Below are positions 1 to 7,423 of a DNA stretch of 64,000 bases, piece by piece. The position numbers and the translations under genes are program-made. This stretch comes from an uncultured Spirochaetales bacterium (GTDB taxonomy: Bacteria > Spirochaetota > Spirochaetia > Sphaerochaetales > Sphaerochaetaceae): the NCBI GenBank assembly GCA_949292445.1, contig CASEZU010000070.1, positions 1 to 64,000 on the forward strand. The letters run 5' to 3'. The notes under the pieces were generated by a model that saw only the letters and a program-made list of their open reading frames with translations, searched no databases and had not been told where the DNA came from. The first letter of the stretch is position 1, and every line of letters starts with the position of its first letter.

Positions 1-46
1 CAACAAAGCATGAACGCACTGTTGCCTCATAAGATAATCGATGCAT
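1..46 (-). CDS. Possible 5' end of a gene cut by the left edge
   Basis: On the minus strand an ATG at 46 is preceded, five bases away, by GGAGG. Further upstream lies a promoter-like TTGCAA, 17-base spacer, TATTTC (around 75-103). The open frame runs off the window after about 15 codons (MHRLSYEATVR...). Too little is present to recognise a product. An alternative ATG at 51 touches the GGAGG directly and is less likely. Support rests only on the start signals. Confidence 0.3.
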   Translation of the reverse strand, partial: MHRLSYEATVRSCFV

Positions 47-105
47 TTCATCCTCCAGACAGAAATACGGATGGAGAAATACTCTTTTGACGGACTTTTT
101 GCAAT

Positions 106-161
106 GACAGGAACAGGGAATGAAGAACAATCCCCATCCCCGTTCCGCCTGCCCTGTCATG
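106..161 (-). terminator. Weak inverted repeat after the MFS gene
   Basis: ATGACAGG (106-113) pairs with CCTGTCAT (153-160), and an inner GGAACAGGGA/TCCCCGTTCC pairing extends the stem. It lies just beyond the minus-strand MFS stop codon. The following minus-strand sequence (TGCAAAAAG) has no good T run, so terminator function is a guess. Confidence 0.3.
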
Positions 162-176
162 CAGTGTTTCTGGGTC

Positions 177-1448
177 TCACTCCTCCAGTTTCCTCATAGC
201 CTGCAGCCTCGAGAAGATCATGCATACAAGCACTCCCATCACACCGATCACAGCAAACAGGAACGCGGCTCCCGAGCCTTTTCCTTTTCCGAACAGCTGA
301 TTAAGTACTGTACCGGATCTCAAGGCCATGAAGGGTTCAAACACCGTGTCCACAAGAAATCCTCCGGCAAGATACCCCAAAGGTATGGTGAAAAACTGAA
401 GCATATTGCGCGCTGAATACACCCTGCCCTGAATATCCTCAGGAATACTGCTCCTGAGCAGGGCATCAAGGTTTGTATTCATCACTGGAATGCAGAGCCA
501 GCCAAGAAAGGCGCCGATACACCATATGACGGGGCTGCGGGAAAACGAGAGCATGAAGTTCTCAGTACTCATCGATATGAAGAGCGAGATGATAATCACC
601 TTCACCCTGCTTACCGGTGCCGGCATCATGGCGGCAATTGCACTCCCCGCAATCATAGCTATCCCTGCAGCTGCCTGTACTGCCGCCAGCATGCTTTCAC
701 TCCCGAAGCTGAGAATCATGGCAGGTAAAGCAGCATTATAGATTGAGGCTATGAAATTGATCGAGGCAAGGAAGAGTATCACCTGGAGTATCCCGGCGTT
801 AGTTCTGAGAAAACATAATGCTTCCTTCAGATCCATCATGATATGGCTTCTTTCCCGCTTCCCCTTTTCCATCTTCGGAATGCTTACAAAGAACAGAAGA
901 GAAAGAAATGCCAGAGTGAATGTGGAGAGATCAACGATGATTACAAGAGTCAGTCCTCCAGTGGAATACAGTGCAGTTGCAATTACGGGAGAGGCCATAT
1001 TGATCACGCTGTATGCAAGTGCATTGAGGCTCCCCGCCTTCTGGTACTTGTCCTCTGGTGTGACGAGAGTTGTGGCGACCTCACTTGCCGGCTGCTGGAA
1101 TGTCTGTGCTGTTCCTGTTATAGCGTTTACAAGGTAGAGATGCCACAGCTCCAGATTGCCTGAGATCCATAAAAAGAGTACAGAAAGCGTGCATGCAGCC
1201 GCAGCTGCATCTGAGGCCAGCATCAGGCGCTTCTTATCCATCCTGTCCGTCAGTGTTCCGACGGGAAGCGACAGAAGGATATACGGTACATATGAAGATA
1301 CCGTCAGAAGCACAGTGCTCAGTGCAGATCCTGTCTCACCATATGCCCAGAGAATGAGTGCAAATGGCGTTAATGAAGACCCGAGACGCGAAAGTGTCTG
1401 GGTTGCCCATAATATTATGAAATTGCTGAATTTCCTTTCGTCTTTCAT
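177..1448 (-). CDS. MFS drug/macrolide-type efflux transporter
   Basis: This 423-residue protein has about 12 hydrophobic segments, the length and layout of a major facilitator superfamily exporter. The MFS loop 2-3 signature is visible as GTLTDRMDKKRLM near residues 63-75, directly after the second helix. The overall pattern, with an N-terminal FxxLWxxQTxSxLGSxL segment, resembles MefA-like efflux proteins; the substrate cannot be told. The ATG at 1448 has AAGGAG about eight bases upstream, which supports this start. The gene is monocistronic and transcribed away from the XRE and tRNA region. Family assignment is firm, but the drug substrate is inference only. Confidence 0.85.
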   Translation of the reverse strand: MKDERKFSNFIILWATQTLSRLGSSLTPFALILWAYGETGSALSTVLLTVSSYVPYILLSLPVGTLTDRMDKKRLMLASDAAAAACTLSVLFLWISGNLELWHLYLVNAITGTAQTFQQPASEVATTLVTPEDKYQKAGSLNALAYSVINMASPVIATALYSTGGLTLVIIVDLSTFTLAFLSLLFFVSIPKMEKGKRERSHIMMDLKEALCFLRTNAGILQVILFLASINFIASIYNAALPAMILSFGSESMLAAVQAAAGIAMIAGSAIAAMMPAPVSRVKVIIISLFISMSTENFMLSFSRSPVIWCIGAFLGWLCIPVMNTNLDALLRSSIPEDIQGRVYSARNMLQFFTIPLGYLAGGFLVDTVFEPFMALRSGTVLNQLFGKGKGSGAAFLFAVIGVMGVLVCMIFSRLQAMRKLEE

Positions 1449-1630
1449 TGCTTTGCTCCTTATTTCGATTTCTGAAGCAAAGCCTGGCGGACTTGTTTAT
1501 TTTTGCTCCATGCGGCCGTCCGCTTCAGGCTTCGCAGGGAGCTGCTGCAATGCAGAGCATGAAAAGAATCTCCTTGATGATGGATGTACTATATTTCACA
1601 CCTCATGATCTGTCCATACCGGAACCGGAA

Positions 1631-2074
1631 TCATGTGTCATAGCGGACAAACTCATGGATATTCCTGTTCCTGTAGGTTATGTCACTCCGCGTGGTGAAT
1701 CCCATTTTCTCCCAGAACGCATTCCCTCCTGCGTTGCGGCTGAAGACAACGAGCGCGACCTTCGCGATGCCTTCCTCATCAAGAGCTGTCATCACTCTTT
1801 CCACAAGCCTTCTGCCTATCCCACGCCCCTGATACTCCGGCTTCACTGCTGTATGGTAGATATACCCGCGGCGGCCATCATTGCCGGCCATTATGGTGCC
1901 GGCAGGAATGCCGTCAACCTCCGCAATGAAACATGTGTGCGGATTTCTTTTGAGGAATTTACGGATGCCTGCCTCCGTATCATCCAGTGAATTGAGTCCG
2001 ATGCCTGGAACTGAAGTCCACAATGCTGTCAGCACCTCATAATCATCAGCTCTCATGATTCTTATCCTTTCCAT
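1631..2074 (-). CDS. GNAT-family N-acetyltransferase
   Basis: A GNAT domain covers the whole 147-residue protein. The acetyl-CoA binding motif A is visible as YQGRGIGRRLVERV after the beta-4 strand, followed by the RNAGGNAFWEKMGF segment typical of the C-terminal half. The start at 2074 is chosen because GGAGGAAGG sits just upstream with about five bases of spacing. A start at 2086 would place that Shine-Dalgarno sequence inside the gene. The substrate is unknown; RimI-like and small-molecule acetyltransferases look alike at this level. It is separated from its neighbours by gaps of over 100 bases and is probably transcribed alone. Confidence 0.85.
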   Translation of the reverse strand: MERIRIMRADDYEVLTALWTSVPGIGLNSLDDTEAGIRKFLKRNPHTCFIAEVDGIPAGTIMAGNDGRRGYIYHTAVKPEYQGRGIGRRLVERVMTALDEEGIAKVALVVFSRNAGGNAFWEKMGFTTRSDITYRNRNIHEFVRYDT

Positions 2075-2189
2075 TCCTTCCTCCATTATGAGTACACGTT
2101 ACACACCGCAAATGAATGCAGCAATGCCAGGAATCTCCGGAAAAAGCGGAATTCTCCATCATGCAGACATTTCTAAACCGCCAGTCGAG

Positions 2190-2211
2190 TAAAATAAACC
2201 GCAAATCGGTT
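2190..2211 (+). promoter_or_regulatory. -10-like box and palindromic operator before the XRE gene
   Basis: TAAAAT (2190-2195) is followed by AACCG-CAAAT-CGGTT (2197-2211), a perfect five-base inverted repeat with a five-base spacer. It lies over the expected transcription start of the XRE regulator gene. Short palindromes at such positions are common autoregulatory sites of XRE proteins, but binding here is an inference. Confidence 0.4.
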
Positions 2212-2245
2212 AACACCATCTGTCATGAATGGTATTTTTACCACC

Positions 2246-2656
2246 ATGGACACAAAGACATTCGGAAGGACAATAGCTGAACTGAGAAAAGCAAAAGGCA
2301 TGACGCAGGCAGAGCTTGCGGATAAGCTCGGAATAACTGATAAGGCTGTATCCAAGTGGGAACGTGATCTTTCCTACCCTGATACAAGCCTGCTGCCGCA
2401 GCTTGCCGCTATCTTCGGAGTCTCAGTCGATGAGCTTATGAGATATGAGGGGGTTGCTGTGAAAAAGGAAGGAAACGGAAAGACTGGAGAACTTATCCGG
2501 CTCATCATGAGAGCCATTGCGCTTGCCATGGGTGTTGCGACTGCAACCACTGCGGTTCTGGACAAGATAGAGATACGGCCGGCAATGATAATGCTCGGCA
2601 TGGGCCTGGCATGCCTTGCGATCACATCCTTCATGGATGATGAAAACGGAGAATGA
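2246..2656 (+). CDS. XRE-family regulator with C-terminal membrane segments
   Basis: The N-terminal half (residues about 5-65) is a Cro/C1-type helix-turn-helix: IAELRKAKGMTQAELADKLG followed by TDKAVSKWERDLSYPD and the LAAIFGVSVDELM helix. The C-terminal 60 residues contain two hydrophobic stretches (IRLIMRAIALAMGVATA and IMLGMGLACLAITS), so the protein is probably tethered to the membrane. This layout is frequent in Firmicutes and spirochaetes. The start at 2246 (MDTKTFG) matches how homologues begin; an upstream in-frame ATG at 2225 is also possible. Neither has a Shine-Dalgarno sequence. A palindrome just upstream suggests autoregulation. Target genes are unknown. Confidence 0.8.
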   Translation: MDTKTFGRTIAELRKAKGMTQAELADKLGITDKAVSKWERDLSYPDTSLLPQLAAIFGVSVDELMRYEGVAVKKEGNGKTGELIRLIMRAIALAMGVATATTAVLDKIEIRPAMIMLGMGLACLAITSFMDDENGE

Positions 2657-2739
2657 GCTCATAGCTGCTGCATGGCCCGATGAAGAGCCTTGCAGTCAGT
2701 GGCTGCACGAACACTCCGGACCGCATGCTGAAAAGACTA

Positions 2740-2768
2740 TTGATATTCTTATGATTTACTGCTATCTT
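2740..2768 (+). promoter_or_regulatory. Promoter of the CAU tRNA
   Basis: TTGATA (2740-2745), a spacer of exactly 17 bases, then TATCTT (2763-2768). Predicted initiation near 2775 is about 20 bases before the tRNA gene. Confidence 0.5.
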
Positions 2769-2794
2769 CTTACAAGTTGTCTTACAGACATCTC

Positions 2795-2867
2795 GGGCCT
2801 TTAGCTCAGCGGTTAGAGCAAAGGACTCATAATCCTTGGGTCGCCGGTTCAAATCCAGCAGGGCCCA
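2795..2867 (+). tRNA. tRNA with CAU anticodon, probably tRNA-Ile2 (lysidine type)
   Basis: A 73-base cloverleaf. The acceptor stem is GGGCCTT/AGGGCCC with discriminator A, the D-stem GCTC/GAGC, and the anticodon stem AAGGA/TCCTT with loop CTCATAA (anticodon CAT at 2828-2830). The T-arm is GCCGG-TTCAAAT-CCAGC. A G1-C72 pair excludes the initiator tRNA. The ACTCATAATC loop with GGGTCGCCGGTTCAAATCCAGCAGGG resembles bacterial tRNA-Ile(CAU), the TilS substrate, more than elongator tRNA-Met, but the two are hard to separate by eye. CCA is not encoded. One C-A mismatch in the T-stem (GCCGG against CCAGC) is unusual. Confidence 0.9.
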
Positions 2868-2910
2868 TCTTAAGACACTGAAGGTGATACAAAGCCTTCT
2901 CTTGAAAAGC

Positions 2911-2948
2911 AAGGAGCGGTATTCCAAGGAGCCGCTCCTTATTTCTTT
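2911..2948 (+). terminator. Rho-independent terminator after the tRNA
   Basis: AAGGAGCGG (2911-2919) pairs perfectly with CCGCTCCTT (2932-2940), followed by ATTTCTTT. It ends the tRNA transcript about 45 bases after the tRNA. Confidence 0.75.
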
Positions 2949-3190
2949 ATATGCAAAGAGTTGCGAAGAGGTTTGACAGAATCAGGTTATCGACTGGAGG
3001 CTATGAGCAGCCCAGAAATCAGGCGTTTTCAGGACTTATTCCGTCACCCTCTGTATTTCCTTGGAAATTTTAGCCGCCCCTCTTTGAGTTTCGCCCAATT
3101 GTATCGAGTTTTGCCAAATAGTGTGAGAACGATAGAATTTGTTGGGGTTTGGCATCCTATTCTTTAATAAGCAGGATATATTATAATCAT

Positions 3191-3763
3191 ATGGAATATC
3201 AGAATATCCTCGCATTTACCACAAGGCAAGAATTCAGGAAATGGCTTGAAGAGAATTCATCTGCAGAATCTGAATGCTATCTTCTTTTAACGAGAGGAAA
3301 ACCTGTGGACAATGAGCATTTCTGGTATCTCGATGCTGTGGAAGAAGCCCTCTGTTTCGGCTGGATTGATAGCACCATCCGGATGATATCAGGAAAAGCT
3401 ATGCAGCGTTTCTCGCCAAGAAGGGCAACATCAGACTGGACAGAGCTCAACAAAGAGAGGGTACGGAGACTGGAAAAACTTGGACTGATGACAGAAGCGG
3501 GCAGAGCCGTGCTTCCTTAGATGGGGCAGAAAAACTTCAAACCAGACAAGGAAGTTGTGGCCGCATTGAAAGCAGCAAAAGTCTGGTCAGAATTCCGGAC
3601 ATCCCACCCTTTATATCAGCGTATCAGGCTTTCAAACCTCGCCTTCTGCAAGGTCCGCCATCCCGCTTCTTACGCAAGGATGCTTTCTCATGTAATAGAA
3701 GAGACGCGAAAAGGAAGAATGTATGGTAGCTGGAATGATTACGGGAGACTCCTGGATTATTAA
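3191..3763 (+). pseudogene. YdeI/OmpD-associated family gene interrupted by one in-frame TAG
   Basis: Two open stretches in one frame are separated only by a TAG at 3518-3520. The first part (110 codons) has the family's N-terminal pattern: EFRKWLEENS, then DAVEEALCFGWIDS and RFSPRRATSDWTELNKERVRRL. The second part carries the C-terminal SHPLYQRIRLSNLAF and Y-x-R segments. Joined, they give about 190 codons, the normal length of this family, which some annotations call bacteriocin-protection proteins. The TAG replaces a single residue in the AVLP-x-MG linker with no indel, so this looks like a recent nonsense mutation and not a frameshift. The ATG at 3191 lacks a good Shine-Dalgarno sequence; TATATT lies eight bases before it. 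The gene is either a young pseudogene or makes a truncated product. Confidence 0.75.
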
Positions 3764-3935
3764 CGGGAAGTAATTAACACTCCTCCTATGAATGAACAAG
3801 CTCGAGAATCTCCCCTGTCCTCAGATTCTACATGCAGCAAGATGTTCAGATGACAATTCTCTCATCCGGCTCCAGCTTCATCAGAAGCTCCTTGGCTTTC
3901 GTAAACGCCTCACGCACATCGAGATAGCCCCGATC

Positions 3936-4397
3936 CTATACATCTCTGCAAATGCGTCTGAAAAGAAAGCGGACCAATGGACCGCAGAACAGGATCTGCC
4001 AGAAGAATGCCATCGGAAGATTCTTTGCCACAGTCGTCAGCCAAGCTGGTATGAAATCCACAACTCCAGGCTTCTGGAATATAAGCGTGGCCCAGAAGCT
4101 CATGATCGGACACATCATTGAAACAGTGACAGATGCCCTGAATACGGTTCTCAGTATTTTGTCAGAATTCTCGTCAACATTCCGCGCAGTGATTCTGGCT
4201 GCTATCGGGTCTGCTATAAAGAATGACATGATAAAGCAAATAGGTATCATGAATTTCATTTCATGGATTGACTTTCCCATTGCAGCCTATGAAAGCCTTC
4301 CTTCCATAAGCCCCTGATTGTAGAACTCCATTGCCACAACCATGAAGAACACCATAAGAAGCGCAAACACGATACTCTGAAATCTTGTCTTAGGCAC
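3936..4397 (-). pseudogene. DUF2798-family membrane protein interrupted by one in-frame TAG
   Basis: On the minus strand a GTG at 4397, preceded by GGAGGG with four bases of spacing, opens a frame beginning PKTRFQSIVFALLMVFFMV. After 36 codons there is a TAG at 4287-4289. The same frame then continues without any shift (AAMGKSIHEMKFMIPICFIMS) to a stop at 3936. Together this is about 153 codons with four hydrophobic segments and the MCPIMSFWATLIFQ and FWQILFCGPLVRFLFR motifs that I associate with DUF2798 proteins of gut bacteria. One base change separates it from an intact gene. Its function is not known even in intact members. The start is well defined by the ribosome-binding site, which argues that the gene was functional until recently. 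Confidence 0.7.
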
Positions 4398-4509
4398 TAT
4401 TCCCTCCAAAATGAAAAAGGCGGGTATCCCGGCTGGATTTACATCCTCTGAAATACTCGCCAGCAAGAAAAATATCACATCTGAGGAACTGAAATCAATC
4501 AATTCATTT

Positions 4510-4752
4510 TCAGATATAGTCACCTGTAGAAGCGGTATTATACTGCTTCTTTACCTCGATGACCGTTGCCCCATCACTATCGGTCTTTCTTGATATGATG
4601 GAGAACTTCAGGCCGCTTCTCTCTAGCTGATGAACATAATCATCTGCCTCCTTTGCAGAATAATCCACAGCCTGTGGATGACTGAGCTTGTCGCTCAGAA
4701 CGAACTTCAGAGTCTGTTGAAGCATCGCGCTCTGAATCCGTTCTGGCCGCAA
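4510..4752 (-). CDS. Small hypothetical protein, possibly a fragment
   Basis: An 80-residue frame that I do not recognise. It has an amphipathic middle (KEADDYVHQLERSGLKFSIISRK) followed by a short beta-like segment ending in KKQYNTASTGDYI. A second possible start is the ATG at 4725; neither has a clear ribosome-binding site. It lies upstream of, and on the same strand as, the broken DUF2798 gene, in a stretch where decay is evident, so it may be the tail of a larger lost gene. No membrane segment or known motif is seen. Confidence 0.35.
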   Translation of the reverse strand: MRPERIQSAMLQQTLKFVLSDKLSHPQAVDYSAKEADDYVHQLERSGLKFSIISRKTDSDGATVIEVKKQYNTASTGDYI

Positions 4753-4854
4753 TAGTATCTTCCGACGGCAAGCCTCTCACCCGGATCCGGCAGAACCGCT
4801 TCAGTAACGCTGAAATAAAACTTGCAATGAATGGATATTCAGATGGACTGATAC

Positions 4855-5724
4855 CTAGAATTCTGAAATCTCCTCCTTGAATCCCTCTCCTATCACCTCA
4901 TTCGAATCCACGATAATGGTGAAAGCCTTCGGGTCAAAAGATCTTGCCATCTTCTTGATTGCATACATCTGCTTGTTGTTGCAGGCGCACATAACGACAT
5001 CCTTTTTCTCCCTGCTATGACTTCCCATGCCCATGAGAATCGTTGAGCCGCGGCCGGAATACTCGTTTATCCGCTTTGCCATTTCCTCTCCTTTGTCAGT
5101 CACAATTAAGGTCAGCTTGCCTTCATCGATTCCATACATGATCCTGTCCATCACGACAGCTATCAGGAATGTGGTTATGAAACCGTAAATAAGGCCATCA
5201 ATATCATGGAACACAAGGACTGTGCCGAGGATGATGACTGCCACGTCCTGCACAATGTTGATGACACCAAGTGTCACATACGGGAATATCTTCTTTATGG
5301 GAACACTTATGAAATCCTGGCCACCGGTGGATGAGCCGCGCATAAAAATCAGGGCATATCCAGTGCCGCAGAGGACGCTCATGCAAATCGCGGCAAGCAG
5401 GCGGCTCCCGTCATACACCGGCAGAAGAGGTGCCACAAAATCCATAATGAATGAGGTTATTATCATAGATTTCACGGATTTTATGAAAAATGTCCTTCCC
5501 AGCATTTTGAATGAGAGAACTGCTGCGGGAATATTCAGGATAAGCAGCCCCACACCGACCGGCACTCCGATTAAATGGTGAAGAATGATTGAGATGCCAG
5601 TAAAACCCTCTACAGGGAAATCCGCATGCAATGCAAAATTATATACACCGATGGCAATAAGCAGTCCTGCAATAATATCCACAAGGACATCAACCGCAAA
5701 ATCCTTCCAGTCAAAGCGCTTCAT
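4855..5724 (-). CDS. YitT-family membrane protein with DUF2179 C-terminal domain
   Basis: A 289-residue protein with five to six hydrophobic helices in residues 10-200, including the FTGISIILHH and SSTGGQDF (near 131-138) motifs that mark the YitT family. A soluble DUF2179 domain (about 205-289) follows: KLTLIVTDKGEEMAKRINEY, the GRGSTIL turn, and VIGEGF at the end. The biochemical role of YitT proteins is not established; they are common as paralogues in fermentative bacteria. AAGGAG lies about ten bases before the ATG at 5724. The divergent neighbour at 6071 belongs to a related membrane family, so the two may act in related transport processes. Confidence 0.88.
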   Translation of the reverse strand: MKRFDWKDFAVDVLVDIIAGLLIAIGVYNFALHADFPVEGFTGISIILHHLIGVPVGVGLLILNIPAAVLSFKMLGRTFFIKSVKSMIITSFIMDFVAPLLPVYDGSRLLAAICMSVLCGTGYALIFMRGSSTGGQDFISVPIKKIFPYVTLGVINIVQDVAVIILGTVLVFHDIDGLIYGFITTFLIAVVMDRIMYGIDEGKLTLIVTDKGEEMAKRINEYSGRGSTILMGMGSHSREKKDVVMCACNNKQMYAIKKMARSFDPKAFTIIVDSNEVIGEGFKEEISEF

Positions 5725-6070
5725 GAAAGTGCCGCTCCTTTTCAGATAAAGAACTCAGAATGTCGTCATGAAAGTCAGGGAACGTACTACCTGGTTTGCC
5801 GCATTGTTCTTAAGTCATCTGGAACCTAGATCAATCATCCGCTGCGCCAACAGTGATATACTAACACTTATGAGATATGTATTTCCACCCCGCCGGTGCG
5901 GAATTCTGTCCTTATGAAACCTGTGAGGATCATAAGATAGATCCGTTTTCTCTTTTATGATATGTTTCTTTACGGCGGCAGAGCGGAATTCCCGCTGCCA
6001 TAGCTTTCCTGCCGCCAAATCCATCTTTTGCCGTTTCTATATCAAACGTCATTCATCTTAAGGAGCTTTT
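5725..6070. other. Hairpin-rich intergenic region between two YitT/YczE-type genes
   Basis: This stretch of 346 bases has no convincing gene. It contains CTTATGA/TCATAAG (about 5912-5937). A nested hairpin follows, in which GGCGGCAG (5974-5981) pairs with CTGCCGCC (6009-6016) around an inner AGCGG/CCGCT stem. A nine-base direct repeat, GCGGAATTC, also occurs (near 5899 and 5982). The last hairpin ends about 55 bases before the start codon of the next gene and could belong to its 5' leader. No known riboswitch consensus was matched. Confidence 0.4.
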
Positions 6071-6751
6071 ATGAAAAAGGCGTTTTCTGCGGAACTGGCA
6101 TATGTCATAGGACTGACATCGCTTGCATTTGGAACAGCACTGATGGAACGCGCAGATTTCGGCATGTCGATGGTTGTCGCGCCGGCCTATCTCATCTACC
6201 TGAAGGTATCAGAGTTTTTTGACTGGTTCTCATTCGGAATGGCAGAATACTGTTTTCAGGCCTTCCTCATCATCGTGCTTGCAGCAGTCATGCGTCATTT
6301 CAAGCTGAAGTATCTGTTTTCATTCATAACAGCATTCATCTATGGAAACGTGCTTGATCTCATGATGAAAGCTGTAAGTCTGGTGCAGGATAACGGAATG
6401 CCGCTGAGGGCAATATGCTATGCCAGCGGCCTGCTGCTGTGTGCCGCCGGAGTGTCACTGCTCTTCAAAACATATATCTCACCTGAAGCGTACGAGCTTT
6501 TTGTCAAGGAAATATCTTCAGAGTTTGATTATGATATCAGCAGGACAAAGACAGCATATGACTGCTGCAGCTGCATGATCGCGGTTGTCCTGTCATTTGC
6601 TTTTATCGGGTTCGGCCGCTTTGAGGGAGTGAAGCTGGGAACAGTCCTCTGCGCTCTGATAAACGGCGCTCTGATCGGACGGTGCAGCAGATGGCTTGAG
6701 AAACGCTTCGATTTCACGGATACATTCAGCTTCCGCAGAATCTTCGAGTGA
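6071..6751 (+). CDS. YczE/YitT-like integral membrane protein (DUF6198 type)
   Basis: A 226-residue protein with about five to six membrane helices: ELAYVIGLTSLAFGTALMERADFG at the N-terminus and a CMIAVVLSFAFIGFGRFEGVKLGTV region near the C-terminus. The GTAL...ADFGMSMV and G(V)KLGTV patterns place it in the YczE/YyaS/YitT group of proteins of unknown transport or accessory role. The ATG at 6071 has AAGGAG seven bases upstream. It is read away from the YitT gene at 4855 and converges on a GNAT gene. It has a longer hydrophilic insert (about 140-165) than YitT proteins and no DUF2179 domain. Confidence 0.75.
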   Translation: MKKAFSAELAYVIGLTSLAFGTALMERADFGMSMVVAPAYLIYLKVSEFFDWFSFGMAEYCFQAFLIIVLAAVMRHFKLKYLFSFITAFIYGNVLDLMMKAVSLVQDNGMPLRAICYASGLLLCAAGVSLLFKTYISPEAYELFVKEISSEFDYDISRTKTAYDCCSCMIAVVLSFAFIGFGRFEGVKLGTVLCALINGALIGRCSRWLEKRFDFTDTFSFRRIFE

Positions 6752-6761
6752 CATTCACAGG

Positions 6762-7205
6762 TCAAGCCTGAAAATAGATCATGTCTTTCAGCAGCTGTCC
6801 CTCATCATAGACCGGAGCAGAATAATTATCAGTGAAGAAATTCCTGACCGTATGGGAATACCTGAATCCGTTCTTTTCATAGAAATTAATCGTATGCGGC
6901 GTATCACCTGTACCGACGAGAACAGTATGGTGGGCGTGTCCTTCCGCATATTCCATGATATAGGAAATCAGGGATGACCCATATCCCATCCTCTGGAACT
7001 CCGGAACAACGGAGATGTTCTTGATTTCAAGAACACCGCTGCCCTCATCCGTGACAACAGCCACGGCCTTAAGATCATCATCATAAAGCGCGAACATGAC
7101 ACCGCGCCAGAGATATTTCTCAACCATTGACATCTCCTCATCACCGAGGAGAAGCAGTTCCCTGTAAAGCAGCTTCCGCTCATCTTCAACCCTGACTATC
7201 CGCAT
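6762..7205 (-). CDS. GNAT-family acetyltransferase (YvbK-like)
   Basis: About 147 residues forming one GNAT domain. The core is VLEIKNISVVPEFQRMGYGSSLISYIMEYA (motif A, acetyl-CoA pyrophosphate loop QRMGYGS), followed by VGTGDTPHTINFYEKNGFRYSHT. The N-terminal RKLLYRELLLLGDEEMSMVEKYL helix pair resembles the YvbK subgroup. The start at 7205 is chosen because a TATTAT box (7213-7218) lies seven bases upstream, the leaderless layout seen at other genes here; a start at 7214 is also possible. The track-length frame to 7307 adds a non-family N-terminus and is unlikely. The substrate is unknown. Confidence 0.8.
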   Translation of the reverse strand: MRIVRVEDERKLLYRELLLLGDEEMSMVEKYLWRGVMFALYDDDLKAVAVVTDEGSGVLEIKNISVVPEFQRMGYGSSLISYIMEYAEGHAHHTVLVGTGDTPHTINFYEKNGFRYSHTVRNFFTDNYSAPVYDEGQLLKDMIYFQA

Positions 7206-7323
7206 CACGCTCATAATACAGCAGATCCGGCTGGATAATAAGGAAAATGGCCTGCGGGCGGCGGCTGAAAACAAGGCGGAAAATAAATTAAATTCCGGGC
7301 TAGCCAAGGGACCTCTCCCCTGC

Positions 7324-7423
7324 TATTATTGCGCTTGGCCCCGGGGTAAACCCGGGAGACTTAACGACAAAAGGGCTGGCCTGGCCAGACAGATCATTTA
7401 TGGAATAAGGACTGGAAAAGAGA
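7324..7423 (+). promoter_or_regulatory. -10 box and hairpin-forming leader of the diaminobutyrate operon
   Basis: TATTAT (7324-7329) would start a leader of about 85-90 bases. It contains a CCGGG-GTAAA-CCCGG hairpin (about 7341-7355) and CTGGC-CTG-GCCAG (7376-7388), then reaches the GTG start at 7424. The arrangement could be a cis-regulatory RNA for polyamine genes, but I recognise no known class. It could equally be an untranslated leader with incidental pairing. Confidence 0.35.

Noticed and set aside
2631..2927. Minus-strand open frame across the CAU tRNA
   Set aside because: It overlaps a complete tRNA and its terminator; coding there is implausible.
2961..3167. Plus-strand open frame of 68 codons after the tRNA terminator
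   Set aside because: No ribosome-binding site, AT-rich non-coding composition and no recognisable motif.
3191..4397. TAG used as a sense codon throughout this genome
   Set aside because: dat, galK and thiQ end normally at TAG at their family lengths, and no suppressor-type tRNA is in the window. Simple nonsense mutations explain the data better.
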